DNA of 64,000 nt from Blastococcus tunisiensis (GCF_900112815.1 NZ_FOND01000005.1:1-64000), one strand, 5' to 3'. Positions 8,641 through 16,267 are shown, numbered from the stretch's first letter. Notes: a model not told the origin generated them from the letters alone. Translations and numbers: made by a program.

Positions 8641-9992
8641 CCCCCGACCTGTCGCTGATCCCGCCGCTGGGCGAGCCCCGGCCGCAGCCGGTGCCCACGG
8701 CGGTCGAGTCGACCCTGCCGAACGGGTTGCGTCTGGTCCTGGTGCCCCGGCCCGGCGTGCCGCTCGTCGAGCTGCGGCTCCGTGTGCCCTTCGCGGCGAC
8801 GACGGCGACCGACGCCGCCCTGCACACCGCCCGGGGCGCGGTTCTCTCCGGGGCAGTGCTCCTGGGGACGACGTCGCACGACAAGACGGCCGTCGCGCAG
8901 CTGCTGCAGGGCCACGGCGCCGAGATCTCGGTCGCCACCGGCCCGGACCGCCTGCTGCTCGCCACCACGCTCCTCCCCGCCGGCCTCGCTCCCGTCCTGG
9001 GCGTGCTCGCCGAGCTGCTGACCGGCGCGACCTACCCCGACGGCGAGGTCGAGGGCGAGCGCGACCGGGTGGCCGAGCAGATCGCCATCGCGCTCTCCCA
9101 GCCGGGCGTCATCGCACGGGAGGCGCTGGCCGCCCGCCGCTACGGCGACCACCCGTACGCCATCACGCTCCCGGCGCCGGACCTGGTGTCGGCCGTCGAC
9201 GGCGACGCCCTCCGCGACCTGCACCGCACCAGGGTGCTCCCGGCCGGCAGCACCCTGGTGCTGGTCGGGGACCTCGACCCCGACGCCGCGGCGGACGCCG
9301 TCGCGGCTGCGCTGGGGGAGTGGACCGGGGCCGGGCATGCCGTGGAGGCGCCGCCGGTCCCCGATCTGCGGCCGGCCGGCATCGAACTGGTGAACCGGCC
9401 GGGTGCCGTGCAGTCCAACATCCGGCTCGGCGGGCCCGCCCCCGGCCGCACCGATCCGGACCTCCCCGCGGTACGGCTGGCCAACATGATCTACGGCGGC
9501 TACTTCTCCTCCCGGCTGGTGGAGAACATCCGGGAGAACAAGGGCTACACCTACAGCCCCCGCAGCTCGGTGGACCACCAGGCGGCCGGCTCCTCGTTCC
9601 TGGTGGAGGCCGACGTCGCCACCGAGGTCACCGGGCCGGCGTTGCTGGAGACCTGGTACGAGCTGGGGCGCATGGCCCTGCTGCCGGTGACCGAGGCGGA
9701 GCTCGACGGAGCCCGCCGCTACGTCCTGGGCAGCATGGCGTTGTCGACCGCGACCCACGCCGGCCTGGCCAGCACCCTCTCGGCGCTGGTGGGTGCGGGC
9801 CTGCCGCCCGGCTGGCTGGCCGAGCACCAGCAGGCGCTCGCCGAGGTGACCGTCGAGCAGGTGCAGGAGGTGTCCCGCCGGTACCTGGCGTCGACCGCGC
9901 TCACCGCCGTCGTCGTCGGCGACGCCGACCGGGTCGCCGAGCCGCTGGGCGCCCTCGCGCCGGTCTCCGTGCGCCCCGGCGCCCCGCAGTGA
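8637..9992 (+). CDS. M16 peptidase-like non-catalytic partner
   Basis: A 451-residue M16 homologue. The HxxEH site of the active subunit is missing (LHTARGAV at the equivalent place), while the C-terminal half keeps R-E-N-K-G-Y-T-Y-S (about residues 300-308), the Arg/Tyr pair that the non-catalytic subunit supplies to bind substrate. Together with the preceding gene it should form a heterodimer like those known from Sphingomonas and from mitochondria. ATG at 8637 overlaps the previous stop by four bases, and its stop overlaps the NudC start. Confidence 0.9.
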   Translation: MTPDLSLIPPLGEPRPQPVPTAVESTLPNGLRLVLVPRPGVPLVELRLRVPFAATTATDAALHTARGAVLSGAVLLGTTSHDKTAVAQLLQGHGAEISVATGPDRLLLATTLLPAGLAPVLGVLAELLTGATYPDGEVEGERDRVAEQIAIALSQPGVIAREALAARRYGDHPYAITLPAPDLVSAVDGDALRDLHRTRVLPAGSTLVLVGDLDPDAAADAVAAALGEWTGAGHAVEAPPVPDLRPAGIELVNRPGAVQSNIRLGGPAPGRTDPDLPAVRLANMIYGGYFSSRLVENIRENKGYTYSPRSSVDHQAAGSSFLVEADVATEVTGPALLETWYELGRMALLPVTEAELDGARRYVLGSMALSTATHAGLASTLSALVGAGLPPGWLAEHQQALAEVTVEQVQEVSRRYLASTALTAVVVGDADRVAEPLGALAPVSVRPGAPQ

Positions 9993-10924
9993 CGGTGCCG
10001 GGGTCGGCCTGGCCGGAGCACTCCGCGCCGTCCCGCGGCGACGTCCCGGTGCTGTCCCGCGTGGCGCACGACCGCGCCCACCTGGCGCGCTCCCTGCCCG
10101 ACCCCGCCGGGGGCCGGCCGGTCCGCGTGCTGACCGTCGACCCGCGGCGCAGCGTGCCGGTGGTGGAGGGCGCGGACGGGCCGGAGCTGGTCTGGGACGA
10201 GCAGCCCGCGCTGCCGGTCGGGGCGGTCTACCTCGGGGAGGCGGACGGCGTCCCGTACGCCGCCGTCCGGGGTGAGCGCTCGCTGACCGTCAACGGCCGA
10301 CCGGTCGACTCCTGGTCGGGGTTGCGCGAGGTGGGGGCGGACCTGCGCGATCTCGACGCCGGCCTGCTGGTCGAGGCCGTCGGCATCCTCGAGTGGCACG
10401 AGCGCAACCGGTTCAGCCCGCTGACCGGGGCGGCGACGACGATCGAGCGGTCGGGCTGGAGCCAGCGCGATCCCACCACCGGCACCGAGATCTTCCCGCG
10501 CACCGACCCGGCGGTGATCATGCTGGTGCACGACGGTGCCGACCGGCTGGTGCTGGGCCGGCAGGCGGTGTGGCCGCCGGGCCGGTTCTCCATCCTGGCC
10601 GGGTTCGTCGAGCCGGGGGAGTCGGCCGAGGCGGCCGTCGCCCGGGAGGTGGCCGAGGAGGTCGGCCTCGCGGTGACCGACATCCGGTACGTCGGCAGCC
10701 AGCCGTGGCCGTTCCCGCAGTCGCTGATGCTCGGCTTCGTGGCCCGCGCGGACGGCGGCGACGAGCTGGTCCTCGACCCGACCGAGATCGAGGAGGCCCG
10801 GTGGTTCACCCGGCAGGAGCTCCTCGGCGGCGGCGGTCCCGCCGCGCTGCCGCCGCCGGTGTCGATCGCCCGGCACATCATCGACCGGTGGTTGAAGGAC
10901 GAGCTTCCCCCCACGCCTCGCTAG
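9989..10924 (+). CDS. nudC: NADH pyrophosphatase NudC, without zinc-ribbon cysteines
   Basis: A 311-residue NUDIX hydrolase expected to split NAD(H) into NMN(H) and AMP; in E. coli the enzyme also removes NAD caps from RNA. The NUDIX box is complete: G-F-V-E-P-G-E through R-E-V-A-E-E-V-G (about residues 208-230), and the NudC-specific S-Q-P-W-P-F-P-Q-S follows. The four Cys of the zinc ribbon are absent: the region reads FSPLTGA and RDPTTG where the family usually has two CxxC pairs. GTG at 9989 overlaps the M16 stop. In M. tuberculosis nudC (Rv3199c) lies in the same neighbourhood. Confidence 0.9.
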   Translation: MTVPGSAWPEHSAPSRGDVPVLSRVAHDRAHLARSLPDPAGGRPVRVLTVDPRRSVPVVEGADGPELVWDEQPALPVGAVYLGEADGVPYAAVRGERSLTVNGRPVDSWSGLREVGADLRDLDAGLLVEAVGILEWHERNRFSPLTGAATTIERSGWSQRDPTTGTEIFPRTDPAVIMLVHDGADRLVLGRQAVWPPGRFSILAGFVEPGESAEAAVAREVAEEVGLAVTDIRYVGSQPWPFPQSLMLGFVARADGGDELVLDPTEIEEARWFTRQELLGGGGPAALPPPVSIARHIIDRWLKDELPPTPR

Positions 10925-10990
10925 GAGAATGACCCGCCTGCCCCCCACCACTCGCACGCTCGCGGCGGGGCCCTGCAGGCGGGCCGTCAG
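10925..10990 (+). terminator. Stop-proximal repeat terminator after nudC
   Basis: Starts directly after the nudC stop. Outer arms CCCGCCTGC (10933-10941) and GCAGGCGGG (10975-10983) pair; the centre carries the family core CTCGCACGCTCG. It also meets the end of the convergent kinase gene, so it may serve both. Confidence 0.7.
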
Positions 10991-11637
10991 GCGAAACGTC
11001 CGCCCAGCAGCAACGCCGGCCGGTCGGGGTGGTCGGCCAGCACCACGGCGTCCGCGAGGGCCGACGGGTCGACCTCCTCGTCGTAGCGGTCGAAGGCCGG
11101 TAGCTGCCACGCCTGGTCGGGGTCGGTCAGCCGCCGCCGTGCCGCCGGGGACATCCGGAGGTGCACCACGACGTCGAAGGACAGCCCCAGGCCCTGCAGC
11201 AGCGCCCCGGGCACGAGCAGCACGCCCTGCTCCGGAGCCGGGCGGCGCGGCGCCCGGGCCGCCCGGTCGCGCGCGACGTCCCACAGGACGGGCAGGTACT
11301 CCCCGGTGCCACCGGGGCCCACCGGCGCCAGGACCTCGCGGGTGAGGGCGCCGGCGTCCAGCCAGTCGGTGTAGCGGGCGTCGGGGTCGGTCCGCCCGCG
11401 CTCGAGCCGCAGGGAGGCCGGCCGGTAGAAGCCGCCGGCCGGAACGACGGCGGACGGGCGGCCCAGGGCGGGCAGGAGCCCGGCCACCGCGTCGGCCAGC
11501 CGGTCCGGGGCGGCCGCGGCCGGCCCGTCGACGGCCACCCGCAGCGCGGCGGCACCGGGTTCGGGGGCCAGCGGCGCGAGGAGGCCGGCGAGACGCCCGG
11601 CCAGCGCCTCCGGCGTCAGCGGCTCCGGACGGGTCAG
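10987..11637 (-). CDS. Uridine kinase-like P-loop family protein
   Basis: A 216-residue protein resembling actinobacterial uridine/cytidine kinase-like proteins: RVAVDGPAAA near residue 35 stands where the P-loop should be but lacks the classical GxxxxGK, and downstream it has FYRPASLRLERGRTDPD, YTDWLDAGAL and LPAFDRYDEEVDP. Nucleoside phosphorylation is the family role but is doubtful here without a P-loop Lys. Start: no ATG or GTG fits in frame; CTG at 11637 overlaps the stop of the upstream gene by four bases (CTGA) and places the usual family N-terminus (LTRPEPLTPEALA) first. The next possible GTG is near residue 37. Confidence 0.7.
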   Translation of the reverse strand: MTRPEPLTPEALAGRLAGLLAPLAPEPGAAALRVAVDGPAAAAPDRLADAVAGLLPALGRPSAVVPAGGFYRPASLRLERGRTDPDARYTDWLDAGALTREVLAPVGPGGTGEYLPVLWDVARDRAARAPRRPAPEQGVLLVPGALLQGLGLSFDVVVHLRMSPAARRRLTDPDQAWQLPAFDRYDEEVDPSALADAVVLADHPDRPALLLGGRFA

Positions 11638-12311
11638 CAGCCGCCGTCCCCGGCGACTACGGCGGCTGCGTCGAAGGTCGGCCGCGGGGTCGGCGGGGTC
11701 ACGGGCACCACGAGCGTGTGCGGTCGGCGCAGGCCCGGGGCCGGTACCGCCCGGGGGGAGGAGCTGGTCGGCCCGGCGCCCGCCGGTTCGGGGGAGTCCG
11801 TCGGGAGCGCGTCGAGCACCTCGCGGGCGAGCTCGGCCACGGGGCGTCCCTGGGACCGGGCATCGCGGCGCAGCGTCTCGAACGCGGCCCGCGCGCTCGT
11901 GCCGCGCCGCTCGGCGAGCACGCCGATGGCCCGTTCGGTGGAGACCCGGGCGGCCAACGCGTGCTCGAGCTGGGCGACGGTCCGCTCCAGCTCCGCCATG
12001 CGCGCCTCCGCCGGGTCCAGGAGCACCTCGCCGGCACCTCCCGTCCCCCGCGCGGAGCGGCGGGCGGAGCGGCCGGGCTCGTTCAGCACACCCAGCTCCT
12101 CCGACACGAGGTCGGCGAGGGAGAGCCCCTCGACCAGGCCGCCGGCGACCTCCCTGCCGGCGGGGGACTGCACGCACCACCCGCGTTCGGTGCGGACGAG
12201 GGCCACCTGCACCGCACCGGGCGTGCCCGTGGCCGGGACGGGATCAGGCGTCGAACTCACCACAGCGGCCTCCACGAGCACGTCCGGTGCGGTGGGCCGG
12301 AGGACGTCCAT
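11634..12311 (-). CDS. ANTAR-domain protein
   Basis: A 225-residue protein whose residues about 125-175 (ERAIGVLAERRGTSARAAFETLRRDAR) match the ANTAR RNA-binding domain, which in other proteins blocks terminator formation in nascent RNA. Before it is a coiled-coil-like stretch (ARMAELERTVAQLEHALAA). The N-terminal 100 residues are not recognised and could be a sensory input. No phosphorylatable receiver Asp was identified. Start is ATG at 12311 (MDVLRPTAP); ATG at 12374 is the longer alternative. It overlaps the kinase-like gene by four bases. An ANTAR regulator is a possible partner for signals from PdtaS, whose gene lies at 53331. Confidence 0.8.
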   Translation of the reverse strand: MDVLRPTAPDVLVEAAVVSSTPDPVPATGTPGAVQVALVRTERGWCVQSPAGREVAGGLVEGLSLADLVSEELGVLNEPGRSARRSARGTGGAGEVLLDPAEARMAELERTVAQLEHALAARVSTERAIGVLAERRGTSARAAFETLRRDARSQGRPVAELAREVLDALPTDSPEPAGAGPTSSSPRAVPAPGLRRPHTLVVPVTPPTPRPTFDAAAVVAGDGGC

Positions 12312-12381
12312 GCCGCGGTCGCGGCCCGCTCCGGGGCGATTCTGCCCCTTCGGGGGCCGGGGACCGGGGATCACGGGCTGC

Positions 12382-12648
12382 TCATGCCTCCGGAACAGGG
12401 CCCAGCTGGGCCTTCACCTGGTCGATGGTCGGATTGGTGAGGGCGACACCGTCGGCGAACAGGAGGGTCGGCACGGTGCGGTTGCCACCGTTGGCCTTCA
12501 TCACCAGCTCCGCCGCCTCGGCGTCGTGCTCGATGTTGACCTCGGAGAACGGGATCCCCTCGCGCTGCATGAGCTTCTTCAGCCGCACGCAGTACCCACA
12601 CCAATCGGTGGTGTACATGGTCACGGCGGCCGTGGGGGTCGAGGTCAT
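12382..12648 (-). CDS. mrx1: Mycoredoxin (glutaredoxin-like)
   Basis: An 88-residue thioredoxin-fold protein with the active site W-C-G-Y-C (Cys17 and Cys20), then T-V-P-T-L (cis-Pro loop) near residue 60. Mycoredoxins remove mycothiol from oxidised protein thiols in the cytoplasm. It is next to uvrD2, as in M. tuberculosis (Rv3198A beside Rv3198c). The start is ATG at 12648 (MTSTPTAAVTMYTTDWCGYC); an upstream extension to 12783 has no family similarity. A sigma-R type promoter lies about 75-100 bases upstream on the minus strand, which links it to the sigR-rsrA pair at 49828. Confidence 0.93.
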   Translation of the reverse strand: MTSTPTAAVTMYTTDWCGYCVRLKKLMQREGIPFSEVNIEHDAEAAELVMKANGGNRTVPTLLFADGVALTNPTIDQVKAQLGPVPEA

Positions 12649-12719
12649 CGAGCGGGATCCTCCCTGGTAGTTCCGGACGGGTCCACCCCCCAGAGGGTGG
12701 CCCCGCGTGTCTCCACGGC

Positions 12720-12746
12720 AACGCAGCGTCGTTGGGGATGCTTCCC
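12720..12746 (-). promoter_or_regulatory. Sigma-R type promoter of the mycoredoxin gene
   Basis: On the minus strand GGGAAG (12746-12741), an 18-base spacer and GTT (12722-12720). The sigma-R/SigH consensus is GGAAT-N18/19-GTT; the one difference is G for the final T of the -35. The transcript would start near 12713 and have a leader of about 65 bases. Confidence 0.65.
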
Positions 12747-12812
12747 GGCGCCGTCCCCCCCGGCTGAGAGGATCAGGACACACGGCGGTGGTGATCCGGG
12801 GAGGGGGCGCAG

Positions 12813-14840
12813 ATGTCGCAGTCGGAAGCGGTACGTGACGGTACCGGGTCGGGCTCCCGCGCGGACGCCGTCCTGGCCGCCCTGGACGAGGAGCAGCGCG
12901 AGGCCGCGCAGTCCGTCGTCGGGCCGGTGTGCATCCTCGCCGGTGCCGGGACGGGCAAGACCCGCACCATCACCCATCGGATCGCCTACGGCGTCCACAC
13001 CGGGGTCTACGTGCCCGAGCAGGTCCTCGCGGTCACCTTCACCGCGCGCGCCGCAGGTGAGCTCCGTGGCCGGCTGGCCGCCCTGGACGTCGGCGGCGTG
13101 CAGGCCCGGACCTTCCACGCCGCGGCGATGCGCCAGCTGCGCTACTTCGCGCCGCGTGTCCTCGGCGGTCCCATGCCCTCGCTGGTCGAGAACAAGCTCC
13201 GCCTGGTGGCCACCGCCGCCTCGCGCGCCCGGCTGTCGACCGACCGCACCAGTCTGCGCGACCTGGCCAGCGAGATCGAGTGGGCGAAGACCACCCTCGC
13301 CACGCCGGACGACTACCCCGCACGAGCGCAGGCCGCCGGCCGGGAGCCACCGTTCGAGGCCGCCGCGGTGGCCTCGGTCTACGCCGGCTACGAGTCGGCG
13401 AAGCAGCGTGACGGCGTGCTCGACTTCGAGGACCTCCTGCTCGTCACCGCGTACGCGATCGAGGAGCACCAGCAGGTGGCACGCGAGGTGCGCGGGCAGT
13501 ACCGCCACTTCGTCGTCGACGAGTACCAGGACGTCAACCCGCTGCAGCAGCGGCTGCTCGACGCCTGGCTCGGGGGGCGCGCCGAGGTGTGCGTCGTGGG
13601 CGACCCCAACCAGACGATCTACTCCTTCACCGGGGCCGATCCGGACTACCTGCTCGGTTTCGCCGACCGCTATCCCGACGCCGCGGTGGTGAAGCTGGAA
13701 CGGGACTACCGCTCGACCCCGCAGGTGGTGGGCCTGGCGAACCGGCTGATCGGCCAGGCTCCCGTGCGCAAGGGGTTGCCGGGCCTGCGGCTGCTCGGCC
13801 AGCGTCCCGACGCGGGGGAGCCCACGTTCGTCGAGTACCCGGACGAACCCGCCGAGGCGGCCGCGGTCGCGGCGAGGTGCAAGGCGCTGATCGACTCGGG
13901 GCTGCCGGCGGCCGAGATCGCGGTGCTGTTCCGCATCAACGCGCAGTCCCAGGTCTACGAGGCCGCCCTGACCGAGGTCGGGGTGCCGTACGTGCTCAAG
14001 GGCGGCGAGCGGTTCTTCGAGCGGCCGGAGGTCCGCGAGGCGGTGCTGCTGCTGCACGGCGCGGCCGCCGGAGGCAGCGAGCCCGGTGCGCTGGTGCCGA
14101 CCGTCCGCGACGTGCTCGCCTCCGTGGGGTGGGCCGAGCACCGGCCGCCGCCCGGTGGCGCGGCGCGCGACCGGTGGCAGTCCCTGGCCGCTCTGGTCGA
14201 CCTGGCCGTCGACCTGGTGGCGGAGAACCCGGCCCTGGACCTCGCCGGATTCGTGGGGCACCTGGCCGAACGGGCCAACGCGCAGCACGCCCCCACCGTG
14301 CAAGGGGTGACCCTCGCGTCGATGCACGCCGCGAAGGGCCTGGAGTGGGACGCCGTCTTCGTCGTCGGCCTGGTCGACGGCGTGGTCCCGATCGCACAGT
14401 CGCTCAGCCGGCCCGTCGCGGTGGAGGAGGAGCGGCGGCTGCTCTACGTCGCGATCACCCGGGCCCGCGAGCACCTGTCGCTGTCGTGGTCGCTCGGCCG
14501 CAACCCGGGGGCCAAGCGTGCCCGTCCCCGCAGCCGCTTCCTGGACGGGCTCGCGCCCGGGTCGGGTCCGACGGCCCCGGCGGCGCGCCGATCCGTCAAG
14601 CGGCCCAAGGTGGTCCTCGAGGGGGAGGCGGGCGCGCTGTTCGAGCGGCTGCGCGCCTGGCGCAGCGAGACGGCGCAGTCCGCCTCGGTGCCGGCCTACG
14701 TCGTCTTCACCGATGCCACGCTCCAGGCGATCGCCGAGACCCGGCCCGCCACGCTGCGCGAGCTGGCCGCGCTCCCCGGGATCGGGTCGCGCAAGCTCGA
14801 GCTCTACGGCGCGGACGTGCTGGCCGCCGTCAGCGGGTGA
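12813..14840 (+). CDS. uvrD2: ATP-dependent DNA helicase UvrD2
   Basis: A 675-residue superfamily 1A helicase. Walker A is A-G-A-G-T-G-K-T (residues 43-50), motif II is V-V-D-E-Y-Q-D, motif III GDPNQTIYSF, motif V/VI SMHAAKGLEWD and RRLLYVAITRARE. A C-terminal HRDC domain (about the last 65 residues, ATLRELAALPGIGSRK) marks the UvrD2 type. It unwinds DNA 3'-5' in repair and is essential in mycobacteria by reports I recall. The four-Cys segment that mycobacterial UvrD2 has between the motor and HRDC was not seen here. Start ATG 12813 follows a purine-rich binding site (GGGGAGGGGG). Confidence 0.95.
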   Translation: MSQSEAVRDGTGSGSRADAVLAALDEEQREAAQSVVGPVCILAGAGTGKTRTITHRIAYGVHTGVYVPEQVLAVTFTARAAGELRGRLAALDVGGVQARTFHAAAMRQLRYFAPRVLGGPMPSLVENKLRLVATAASRARLSTDRTSLRDLASEIEWAKTTLATPDDYPARAQAAGREPPFEAAAVASVYAGYESAKQRDGVLDFEDLLLVTAYAIEEHQQVAREVRGQYRHFVVDEYQDVNPLQQRLLDAWLGGRAEVCVVGDPNQTIYSFTGADPDYLLGFADRYPDAAVVKLERDYRSTPQVVGLANRLIGQAPVRKGLPGLRLLGQRPDAGEPTFVEYPDEPAEAAAVAARCKALIDSGLPAAEIAVLFRINAQSQVYEAALTEVGVPYVLKGGERFFERPEVREAVLLLHGAAAGGSEPGALVPTVRDVLASVGWAEHRPPPGGAARDRWQSLAALVDLAVDLVAENPALDLAGFVGHLAERANAQHAPTVQGVTLASMHAAKGLEWDAVFVVGLVDGVVPIAQSLSRPVAVEEERRLLYVAITRAREHLSLSWSLGRNPGAKRARPRSRFLDGLAPGSGPTAPAARRSVKRPKVVLEGEAGALFERLRAWRSETAQSASVPAYVVFTDATLQAIAETRPATLRELAALPGIGSRKLELYGADVLAAVSG

Positions 14841-14928
14841 GCGTGTGCGCCGGCGGGCCGGGTCGGTACCGAACGCGACGGCGGGCGGGAAGGAACGGCC
14901 GGCCGACCACCTCCGGAGGACGTCGGAG

Positions 14929-14967
14929 TTAATTCGATTGACCCGGTTCTCGCCCGGGTCCTAGTGT
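14929..14967 (+). promoter_or_regulatory. Promoter of the whiB7 leader, with AT-rich WhiB7-type box
   Basis: TTGACC (14938-14943), an 18-base spacer and TAGTGT (14962-14967) form a good sigma-A promoter. Directly upstream of the -35 is TTAATTCGA (14929-14937), a conspicuous AT-rich patch in this GC-rich DNA. WhiB7 is known to act with sigma-A at promoters having an AT-rich element just upstream of -35, so autoregulation is likely. Confidence 0.7.
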
Positions 14968-15042
14968 TCCGGCACACACGAACTGCGCCCCGTGCTGCTG
15001 GCCGTCCCGGCCCGCGCCGACCCCGAGGAAGGAGGGGCACTG

Positions 15043-15336
15043 ATGATCAGCACGACCACGACCTGGGCCCCCGCCGATCTCCTCGGCCAGGGCGGCCTCG
15101 ACGTGCGCCCGGTGTACGCCACCGGCCCGTGCGCGGGCCTCGCCGAGCGTGCGGTCGCGCCCATGACTGCGCCCACCGCCCCGTCGCGGGGGACCGGTCT
15201 GCCCACCGGCAGCGCCTCCGTCCGCCTCCGTCCCGACGCCCGCCAGGCCATCGGCCACGACGTCGTGACCACGAACGCCTTCGACAACAACGGCACCACC
15301 CTCGGGTACCACTCCTCGGGGAGACCGCAGAGCTAA
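15043..15336 (+). CDS. Upstream reading frame in the whiB7 leader
   Basis: A 97-codon frame beginning at ATG 15043 behind a strong binding site (GGAAGGAGGGG). I recognise no domain; the product is Ala/Thr/Pro-rich with one Cys (YATGPCAGLAERA near residue 25) and ends NNGTTLGYHSSGRPQS. The stop at 15334-15336 lies 20 bases before the leader terminator. whiB7 genes of mycobacteria and wblC of Streptomyces are preceded by reading frames whose stalled translation lets RNA polymerase pass a terminator; this frame is in the right position for that role, though long. An in-frame GTG at 14992 is a possible earlier start. It may have no function as a protein. Confidence 0.65.
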   Translation: MISTTTTWAPADLLGQGGLDVRPVYATGPCAGLAERAVAPMTAPTAPSRGTGLPTGSASVRLRPDARQAIGHDVVTTNAFDNNGTTLGYHSSGRPQS

Positions 15337-15360
15337 CCGCTCGACCGGTCCTCCTCGAGG
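15314..15360 (+). promoter_or_regulatory. Candidate anti-terminator hairpin in the whiB7 leader
   Basis: Bases 15314-15326 can pair with 15347-15360 to give 13 bp with one G-U pair and one bulged C. The left arm is inside the last codons of the upstream frame and the right arm includes the first four bases (15357-15360) of the terminator stem, so the two structures exclude each other. A ribosome finishing the frame would cover the left arm. Confidence 0.55.
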
Positions 15361-15400
15361 CCGCGGAACCCGAACCCCGGGATCCGCGGCCTCTCTCTTT
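15357..15400 (+). terminator. Intrinsic terminator (attenuator) upstream of whiB7
   Basis: Perfect 11-bp stem (GAGGCCGCGGA at 15357-15367 with 15383-15393), a 15-base loop and a T-rich tail TCTCTTT (15394-15400). It is 81 bases before the whiB7 start and in the same transcript as the upstream frame, the expected attenuator position. Confidence 0.8.
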
Positions 15401-15480
15401 GTCCGCGGCGCCCCGGCACCGACTTCCGGTCGGCGGGCCTCCGCCGGCCGTCGCAGACGAGAGAACGAGGAGGAGCGGCA

Positions 15481-15819
15481 GTGCAGCAGACGATCGACCG
15501 CCCGACGTCCCACCGCCGACCCGGGCCCTGGACCGGGGGATTTCCACCGAGGCGCCCCACACCCCTGCCCCCCGCACCGGTGCGGCGGCCGCTGCCGTGC
15601 CGGGTGGAGGACCCGGAGCTGTGGTTCGCCGAGAGCCCGGGGCAGCTCGAGCAGGCCAAGAGCCTGTGCAGCCCCTGCCCCATCCGGGACGCCTGCCTCG
15701 CGGGCGCCCTCGACCGGGGCGAGCCGTGGGGGGTGTGGGGCGGCGAGATCTTCGAACGCGGCGCCGTCATCGCACGCAAGCGGCCGCGGGGACGCCCCCG
15801 CAAGGTCGTGGCCGCATGA
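15481..15819 (+). CDS. whiB7: WhiB7-type redox-sensitive transcription factor
   Basis: A 112-residue iron-sulfur transcription factor. The four cluster ligands are Cys40, Cys63, Cys66 and Cys72 (C-x22-C-x2-C-x5-C). The turn G-V-W-G-G-E (84-89) binds sigma-A, and the C-terminal R-G-R-P-R-K (103-108) is the AT-hook that distinguishes WhiB7 from other Wbl proteins. WhiB7 turns on intrinsic antibiotic-resistance genes. GTG start at 15481 has a strong binding site (GAGGAGGAGCGGCA). Its place between uvrD2 and the ABC1 kinase gene matches M. tuberculosis Rv3197A. Expression is probably controlled by the leader upstream. Confidence 0.95.
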   Translation: MQQTIDRPTSHRRPGPWTGGFPPRRPTPLPPAPVRRPLPCRVEDPELWFAESPGQLEQAKSLCSPCPIRDACLAGALDRGEPWGVWGGEIFERGAVIARKRPRGRPRKVVAA

Positions 15820-15884
15820 GCGGCACCGAGAACGTCCCCCTGTCCGTCGGCAGGGGTCCGACCACCCATCGAGAAGGAACCGTC

Positions 15885-16049
15885 ATGTACATGCTCGAAC
15901 AGGAGCTGTCCCGCAGCCGGATGGGCGAGATGCAGGCCGAGGCCGCCGCGGCCTCCCGTGCCCGCCGCCTGTACCTGGCCCGCCGCACGGCCCGCCGGGC
16001 CGAGCGCGCGGTCCGCCGTGCCGCGCGGGCCAGCGCCGCCGTCTACTGA
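15885..16049 (+). CDS. Small arginine-rich protein
   Basis: A 54-residue basic protein beginning MYMLEQELSRSRMGEMQAEA, then an Arg/Ala-rich helix (RARRLYLARRTARRAERAVRR). I recall similar short proteins in other actinobacteria without a known role. The ATG at 15885 has a clear binding site (GAGAAGGAACC); an ATG at 15816 overlapping the whiB7 stop is in frame but gives an unlikely N-terminal extension. Being 65 bases after whiB7 and before the shared terminator, it is probably co-transcribed with it. Confidence 0.65.
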   Translation: MYMLEQELSRSRMGEMQAEAAAASRARRLYLARRTARRAERAVRRAARASAAVY

Positions 16050-16050
16050 G

Positions 16051-16112
16051 GAAGGACCCCGTCCTCCTCACCCCTCGCTCCGCTCGGGGTGAGCCTCTGG
16101 ACGGGGCCGCCG
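16051..16112 (+). terminator. Stop-proximal repeat terminator after the whiB7 operon
   Basis: Begins directly after the stop codon. GGACCCCGTCC pairs with the later GGACGGGGCC, and an inner CCCCTCGC/GCTCGGGGTG hairpin forms the core. The remaining 155 bases to the next gene contain nothing recognisable apart from a repeated CCCTCCGGG motif. Confidence 0.75.
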
Positions 16113-16267
16113 GAGCACACCGCGGCCAGGAGCTGTCCCCCGATGGCGCGGAGCCCACCGTCGCGCCATCGTGGGACCCTCCGGGCCGCACTCGACACGA
16201 CACACCACGACGCCGTTCAGTCAGTCGCGGCTGCGCGGAACCCTCCGGGTCCCACTCGCCGCGATGC

